Notes under the pieces: model-generated
The model's input: only the letters and a program-made list of their open reading frames with translations
Told to the model about the DNA's origin: nothing
Databases searched by the model: none
NCBI GenBank assembly: GCA_035235625.1
Contig: CP141142.1
Coordinates: forward strand, 12,492,995-12,556,994
DNA length: 64,000 nucleotides
Source: Saururus chinensis
Taxonomy: Eukaryota > Streptophyta > Magnoliopsida > Piperales > Saururaceae
Reading direction: 5' to 3'
Shown: one piece after another, positions 57,650 to 64,000 of the stretch
Position numbering within the stretch: position 1 is the first letter of the stretch
Layout: every line of letters begins with the position of its first letter
Translations under genes and position numbers: made by a program

Positions 57650-60600
57650 AATCCAGCTTGGAGAACATTAGCGGCGGTTTCATGGTAAGGCCTTTACCAA
57701 AATCTACATTGGATATTTGTATGCACGATTTTTGATTTGGCGTGTATGAGAGCACAGGACATAGGTAGTCAAAGCAGACTATCATTTGGTTAGAAAGATG
57801 ATAAGTCATATATTGTGTGTTCAATAAGATGCTCGCAACATGATATTCAACCCTTATGATATCGTGTATGAGAGTTTCTCTTCGCGTATGTTTGATAAAA
57901 TAATAGATATACTTATCGTATAAATAGAAGTTAGTTAGATAATGTGAATCAATACGACTATTGATTATGGTCATGACCTATTGTTGATATACATATATTT
58001 ATCCAATTGTGCAGACATAAAGTTAGAGTATTACATCAAATGGCAGAGTTAGTGAAGGCAGCATAAGAGAAGAAGAATAGAATCTACCGGAGAAGACCGG
58101 GTCTGGGAATGAATAGTTTCCCCGATGGACTCCGTCTATCAAAAAACCTTGTAGATTCATGTCCAGGATGCAAGGCTATCTTGGTATAGACTGGGTTTGA
58201 GTGGAAAAGGGAACCTATGTAAATTGGAAAGCAGCAAAAGGAAGGTTGCCTAAGGCAAGGGGCAATTCTACAAGAAGTTCTTCTAAGGGAAGCGATCGGA
58301 GAAGACATGACTTGAAGAAATGTTGAAAGATGTGGTTGCTGAAACACGGACTGTTTCAGATGAGGACTTAACACAGTTGGCTATTGTGCACATGGGTGTC
58401 CTCGTGTTATTCACACAGAGCAGCAAAGCCATATCCCCAGCTCTGTGTGATTACAAAGATGACCTGTTGGTCATGGGGAGCTACAATTGGCCTAGCGCCG
58501 TACATGACATGTTGACGAGAGGCATATCAGTAGCCCACTGAAACATCATGAATAGGAAAGATGAGCATTCCACCATGGCTGAAATTCTCTTTGGGGCTTC
58601 ATTAGTGCTCCAGGTAACGCTCATATGTTTTATACCATGATAAAGACCATTGTCATCTGTATACTGACATGATATGTTTACACACACATATATATCGTCA
58701 TATCGCTCACACAATATCAAGTCAATTGTGTTATCGGGAATACGACATATAACACGCACATAGACCTATCGTGTACGTAGGTACATGACTAAGTATAATA
58801 TTGTCTTTAGGACATTACATGATGGTTGTCGAGAACACGATGTGGCCTCAAAGTGTGTTATTGGCAACACGACTAAATTGTCATACTTGTGCTTTTGACC
58901 ATTTACACTACTGTCCATTTTCTTTTGTATTGTTTGCCAAGTATGATTTTATGAGCATACGTCCATATGGGCTCCCAGTAGTCCTCCACGCAGCCTGAAG
59001 TGCAAGAGGTGGCTCGGATTTACCCAACTTTTGAGTGACGTGGAGAAGGCCGCTAAACTTGACCCGTCGACAAAAAGGCGAGGAAAAAGATTCTAGCTCA
59101 TCACCGGATGATGAAGTGGTACAAAGAGGTCTTCATGCGGCTGAAGCCAGACTCGCAAATTATTACACAAATCAAACCAATTGCTAAAGAGGCACACTTG
59201 ATGGATGGCCAAAGGGCGACCCTAAAGGCTAAGAAGGCGGGTACACAGACTTTCCAGCCAATGAGACCCGTCCACGGCCTCCACAACGAGACGTCGGGGC
59301 ATGTACATTCCGACCAAGTTGTCATTGAATCATTCATCTTGCTAGTTGATGTCATGACTAGAATATGTGATGTTTTCGAGAAGGATGTTCTCTACGGTAA
59401 GCGGGGATGGAACACAAAGTGAGTTGAAGCTACACTCCAACGTGTTAAGGCCAATCTGGAGGTGGCAACTAGCCTTATAGAACAGATGCAACCCCTTGAG
59501 GAACTGGAGACAAAACAGCCGCAAGAACCCCCTCAACTGAAAGTCCGTCATGCATCAACCCCTCCTCCAAGAACCGAAGGATAGCCGTCAGTTCGTGTCA
59601 AGTCAAGAGCTTCAAAATCTAGAGAAGCTCGCCAACCATCTCTTCCCATGAAGATTAACCAGTACTTGTCCCTTAGCAGATGGATAAGGGATTCATTTTG
59701 AGTAATTATGACATTTTAATGTATTGTGTTTCATATGGGGATATTCGTGTAATTAAGTATATGATAGCCTAAATAGTCGTGCATTAAGAAAGACCATTTC
59801 GTAATGTTTGTGTCATCGATCACATGATCATTGAACCAGACGTTACTTCATAAAACAATCTGGTTGTGGTCATGTGATCGTTAGCACGATTAGTCCTTTT
59901 TCAATTTTTCCATCATTACGATATGGAGATTCATCGTGTAAGGTAAAAGATGATTGGTGTGTGTATCATTTATTTACTAGTGCGACTGCTTACTTCTTAT
60001 ATGCAGAGAAAAAGCAACCGCAAGCTGCCTCCATAATGAAGAAGAAGATTGGTCCGAAGTTGCAAAGGATCGTGATAACTAGATTTTTAACTAAACTAAA
60101 TGCAAAATTCCTAGAATAACCCTGGGAGGTCATGGAACTGAACCTCCCCCAGGAGATAGAGGAACCAGAATAACCTAGGGATGGACCGGAACAACCTTGG
60201 GAGGGACTGACAAAACAACTGGAGGTACCAGAACAACCCCTGGAGGGACCGGAAGCACCCTAGGAAGCAAATAAAGCAATTCTGAAACAAGCATTAAAAC
60301 TAAGATTCAAGCGGAAATCTGGTCTTGACGCTCCCTTCTTACATCATGTTCCCAGAAGTCAATGTCCACCGCCATTGAACCACCTGCTCAAGGTGAGGAG
60401 ACAATCAAGAAAGTCTATGCTCAAGGCTCAAAGAAGCTGAAGCGTTTCAGCAGCTACATTGATGAGAAGTTAGCCAAGTCTAACACATTGCCCAAAATGC
60501 AAAGGTTGGTGACGAAGTTCCTCTAGCATCGGTCCCTGGTCCAAACATTATCCATCCGACACATCCAAAGTATTCCACCCCAGAACTAGCAGGCTCAACC

Positions 60601-61801
60601 GCTAGCTCCAGTAGTAGCACTTTATCGGATACTCCTCCAGTTGATGAGGAAGTAATGGAGAGTATTTGCAATGTGATAGAGGTCGAAGAGGATACTGTGA
60701 AGAAGACGAATAAGAAGTATACTGTGAATAAGGATGAGCTCAGTCTATAGCAAAGGACTATCTTGACACACAGTTGGTGTTCCACATGGAGCTTTAGAAG
60801 GAGGCAAATAAGGACATTATCATGGAATTTCTGTCGAACCCATACAAGTCGCGGCCCATAGAAACTCTCCTCTACACCAACTACCTATCTTTGTTAAAGC
60901 AGGAGTGCATAACAAATGATATAATATCATTTCATTGCTCATACAATTTAAACTCTATCGTGTTATTATTCACACAATTGTATAACTGATGATATTGAAT
61001 AGTTATTTATCGGTTTATCAATAACATGACATGTACTCATATCGTTGTTATCATAATAAGCTAATTTTCAACACTATGGTTGAAGTAGAAATAGCGTGTT
61101 GCTTAATACACAACTTGTAAATTCGTTGTGTTATTGTTCATATGATATAATCACTTATTGTATAAAAGATGTTAGGATCTATCGACTATCGTGTCATGAC
61201 TAACACGTTTGGTTTGTTGTAGGTCATAGACGTCTTCTTCCAACTTCTTGATGAACACAATTTGAGATATCCAGGTAGGTACCCCAACTATTTTTTCGGC
61301 AAGTTTGCCATTCAGCACTATTTTAATGTTGGCACTGCCGAAGGGCCAGTAGAGAAGGAGGGCAAACTCGTTGGCATATTGTTGAGCGGACTAAATGTTA
61401 ACACGGAGAGCGGTCATTCCTATCTACGTCATGGGCCACTTTCTCTTGCTTATTGTCTGCTATAGGGAGAAGCGATTTAGATGGTACAATCCTCCAAAGG
61501 GTGACCACAGTCACCACTATGTAGTGGCGAACAGTGTTAGGAAACATGTTGCAAATGGAATGGAGAAGGCCCTTAAGATAAAGGGTTAAAGGCAGTGGCC
61601 AATGACAAAGATCAACAAATGCCCATACTAGGAAACAAATGAAGATTGTGGTTGATACCTCATGTACTACATCGCGAAGTTGGCAAGGGAGCCTGATTTT
61701 CAACAATTGAGATAGCAGGCATGGTCAAGCTGCAGATCTACACTGCTATTCTTCGGGCCCGAATCAATGAGGAATTTGATCCGGAGGTAGATGAATTATC
61801 A
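57650..61801 (+). pseudogene. Transposon-type Ulp1 (C48) protease gene, broken
   Basis: Ulp1-type cysteine proteases cleave SUMO-like tags; many plant transposons carry such a gene. The last exon (about 61224-61801) reads VFFQLLDEHNLRYPGRYPNYFFGKF, then GHFLLLIVCYREKRFRWYNP with the catalytic His (61437-61439), then CPY-stop where the oxyanion Gln is expected, and EDCG with the catalytic Cys (61647-61649), followed by YLMYYIAKLAREPDF. Asn stands where the Asp is usual (WYNP). His, stop and Cys are in one frame, with three stops between or near them (TAA 61587, TAG 61629, and TGA after EDCG). Upstream, 58321-58620 resembles a DUF1985-like block (LAIVHMGVLVLF...YNWPSAVHDML), and 59040-59640 and 60340-60900 look like linker exons. 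Introns with GT/AG borders seem present. Confidence 0.6.
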
Positions 61802-63159
61802 TTAGAAAATAGGCTTTTTTTATGTTGCAATTAATTGACAAATTTATTTTTTTACCCCTTATTTTGTAATTATCTACTGAAACAAAAATACATGTTGTTA
61901 TCATGTTTGTTTTTACGTGAAGTCGCGTTCAACCATGTGGTGTCTATTCGATCAAACGATATGTGCCAATGTTGTGTCACAGAAAGCGCAAAACGGAAGA
62001 AAACTTCAATCAATCGTATAATAGTTCTCACAATAGCCGTTTAGGTCGTGTTATCGCATACATGCCATCTACTATGGTTGATTGTTAGTAAGAATACGAT
62101 CATAGCATTAATACTTGGAGATGCATGGACGATGATGTTGTCGTGTAATTAAACAAACAATATCGATTGATGTCATTTACCCGAACAAACGACCTATCGA
62201 TCTCAAGATAGAGGCTGGTCATATGACAGTTTCAAACAGAAAACCAAATAAAATAATGTTATGGATGACCACTTCAGAGGATGTTGATGACTGATAGGAT
62301 GCAAATGTGACTGATCATTCAAGACATTGATATATCACCGTCTAGTGAGTCGTCTCCTCTATTGGATATGGGTGAAGACCGTATCTGATGGAAGAGCGAT
62401 TCACCTGCCACTGCTAAAGCAATCTCTCGAATGACCCATCTCCGTGAAGAACATGAGTGTGTCTATGATCTCCCTGCACATTCAAATATTACTTTAGTAA
62501 ATCAGGTGAGGACAAATTACATCAGATGCAACTGAACATTAGTGTCATTGATATACGTCGGATAGTGAATCATGCCCACCATCGAATGTAGGTGAGGACC
62601 GTATCAGATGGGGGGTTGTTCACCATCCGGCACTAAAGCAATCTCCAAAAAGATCTGTCTCAGTGCCGAACACACACTAGCCGAGCCCAAACCCTAACCC
62701 AAATATATAGTGAGATAGGAGGGAGAAGGTTCATACGACACCGAACCGATAGGCTAGGCGGCCCAAACCCGATGGTTCAGCTACACAAGAATGTTCTATC
62801 ATCCTCGAACTGATAGGCTTAGCAGCTCAAACGAGAAGGTTCGGTGAGCTTGCCCTCCTTTCGTGTTTCTGAACATACGACCAATAAATCTGTCGTGTGA
62901 CCAAACATACGTTGAATGCATCAAACGTAGTTCTAATAAAAACATGACTTACACATAAGGCCGGTGATTCTGTCACGTAATCGACAAAATGACAACTACC
63001 GATGTCGTGTATTCGGACCGACAACATATTTTTTTTTAATAACTTGGTAGTCATCATATTATCGATCTTACGATAGTAGCTTAGGTCGTGTTATCAGAAA
63101 TACCAATATTCAGAAACCACATGAGGAAAGTAATATTCTGATGCAAACAAAAAAATTTA
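61802..63159. other. Post-Ulp1 region with diverged direct repeats
   Basis: Units at 62281-62460 and 62546-62660 share GATATATCACCGTCTAGTGA, TGAGGACCGTATC(T/A)GATGG and CTAAAGCAATCTC phrases; a third unit begins at 63841 beyond the inserted miniature element. TTAGGTCGTGTTATC occurs at 62041 and 63081. No intact reading frame was recognised. Confidence 0.5.
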
Positions 63160-63740
63160 GGGGAAATTATTTAAATAATAATTTAAAAATAAATAATTAC
63201 CGAATTAACCCACTTTGGGAAATATTTCCCAAAGTGGTGTTGGCTTTAGCCACGCAAGCGCCAACCAAGCACTAGCACCTGTGTGGCTTTTTTTTAAAAA
63301 GAATTAGATTTTGTCCTTCTAATGGATGAAATCAGTGAAATATCATGATGTATTGTAATGATATCGCCCTTTAGCCAGACGAAATCAATACAATACTGAT
63401 TTTGTAGTGTCCTCTCTTTTAAGGGCAAAATCAGTATTGTACTACTGATTTCGTCCTTCAAAAGGATGAAATTAGTACAATGCATTAGTTTCGTCCTTCA
63501 AAAGGATGAAAGAATTCCAAAGCATTGATTTCGTTCTCCTGAATGATGAAATTAGTACAAAGCATTGGTTTCGTCATTTTAAATGACGAAATCTGGAAAA
63601 AATCTAAAAAAAAGCCATGTAGTCACTAGGGCTTGGTTGGCCTACGTGGCCAAAACCAACACCAGTTTAGGAAATATTTCCCAAAGTGGGTTGGTTTGGT
63701 AAGTAATTTTTTTAAAATTATTATTTAAATATATTTTTCA
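63160..63740. mobile_element. Miniature relative of the PMD transposons, 581 bp
   Basis: The ends are GGGGAAATTATTTAAATAATAA and, inverted, TGAAAAATATATTTAAATAATAA; both lead into AACCCACTTTGGGAAATATTTCCC near the ends, an inverted repeat of about 90 bp. TTA flanks both sides (63157-63159 and 63741-63743). The interior is five or so palindromic GATTTCGTCCTT..AAGGATGAAATC modules and nothing else. The ends and modules match those of the elements at 12551 and 33350, so it is a non-autonomous derivative. Confidence 0.8.
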
Positions 63741-63840
63741 TTATATAACATTGGTCCAATACATCAACAAATACTAATATTCACATAACATTCTTTCTTA
63801 ACAAAAAAAAAGATAATTGTCTAGACGACAATTGCAGATG

Positions 63841-64000
63841 ATGTTGATGACTGATATGGCGCGACTGCGATGGATCATTCGAGATATTGATATATCACCA
63901 TCTAATGAATCATGCCCTCCATTAGATATACATGAGGACCATATCCGATGGAGGGCTGATGCACCAGCCGCCGCTAAAACAATCTCCCGTATGATCTGTC
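63841..64000. repeat. Third unit of the diverged direct repeat
   Basis: It matches 62281-62440 (ATGTTGATGACTGATA at the start, GAGGACC.TATC.GATGGAG later) and runs off the window. Confidence 0.7.

Overview
The window is transposon-packed, AT-rich plant (angiosperm) nuclear DNA. I infer this from plant-type LTR retrotransposons primed by tRNA-iMet or tRNA-Asp, hAT and CACTA DNA transposons with plant-type ends, L1-like LINE remnants, and plant mobile domain (PMD) and Ulp1-protease transposon genes. I found no intact host gene and no rRNA, tRNA or CRISPR. Nearly every recognisable coding stretch is a transposon gene, and nearly all are broken. The species cannot be told from the sequence.

Layout. 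1-10 kb: the edge of an LTR (family 'A'), a 264-bp fold-back element made of the same LTR sequence, then a decayed Ty1/copia element on the minus strand (3' LTR near 4.14-4.99 kb, pol and gag 5.06-8.95 kb, primer site 9.87 kb). 10-17.2 kb: a tandem-repeat patch hit by a 972-bp hAT element with perfect 8-bp target duplications, a 3.05-kb PMD-gene transposon (12.55-15.60 kb) and a 1.08-kb hAT element (16.13-17.21 kb).

17.5-37.5 kb is a deep nest. An old LINE (17.50-18.00, 33.03-33.35 and 36.21-36.89 kb) is split by an unassigned segment. That segment holds a hAT-like element (18.77-32.59 kb), which holds a non-coding CACTA element (19.35-31.03 kb, TSD ATA), which holds an Athila-like Ty3/gypsy element with only gag and protease (23.28-30.26 kb, two 1234-bp LTRs). 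A second PMD transposon (33.35-36.21 kb) also sits in the LINE.

37.9-55.4 kb is a second nest with target duplications at all three levels. A hAT element (8-bp TSD) is cut by a family-A LTR element (4-bp TSD), which is itself cut by a 10.4-kb Tekay-like chromovirus (5-bp TSD GCCGA). The Tekay LTRs are about 99% alike, but most of gag, the protease active site and most of RNase H are missing. 55.5-57.2 kb is a second copy of the LINE 3' part that lacks the PMD transposon and so gives its empty site. 57.6-61.8 kb is a decayed Ulp1-protease transposon gene. The end holds diverged direct repeats interrupted by a 581-bp miniature relative of the PMD transposon.

Observations most worth following up: hairpins with a constant TGTGT loop but different paired stems in the Tekay leader; PMD transposons with an apparent TTA target duplication; a 1.07-kb copy of CACTA's own flanking DNA inside the CACTA; and an LTR-derived fold-back element.
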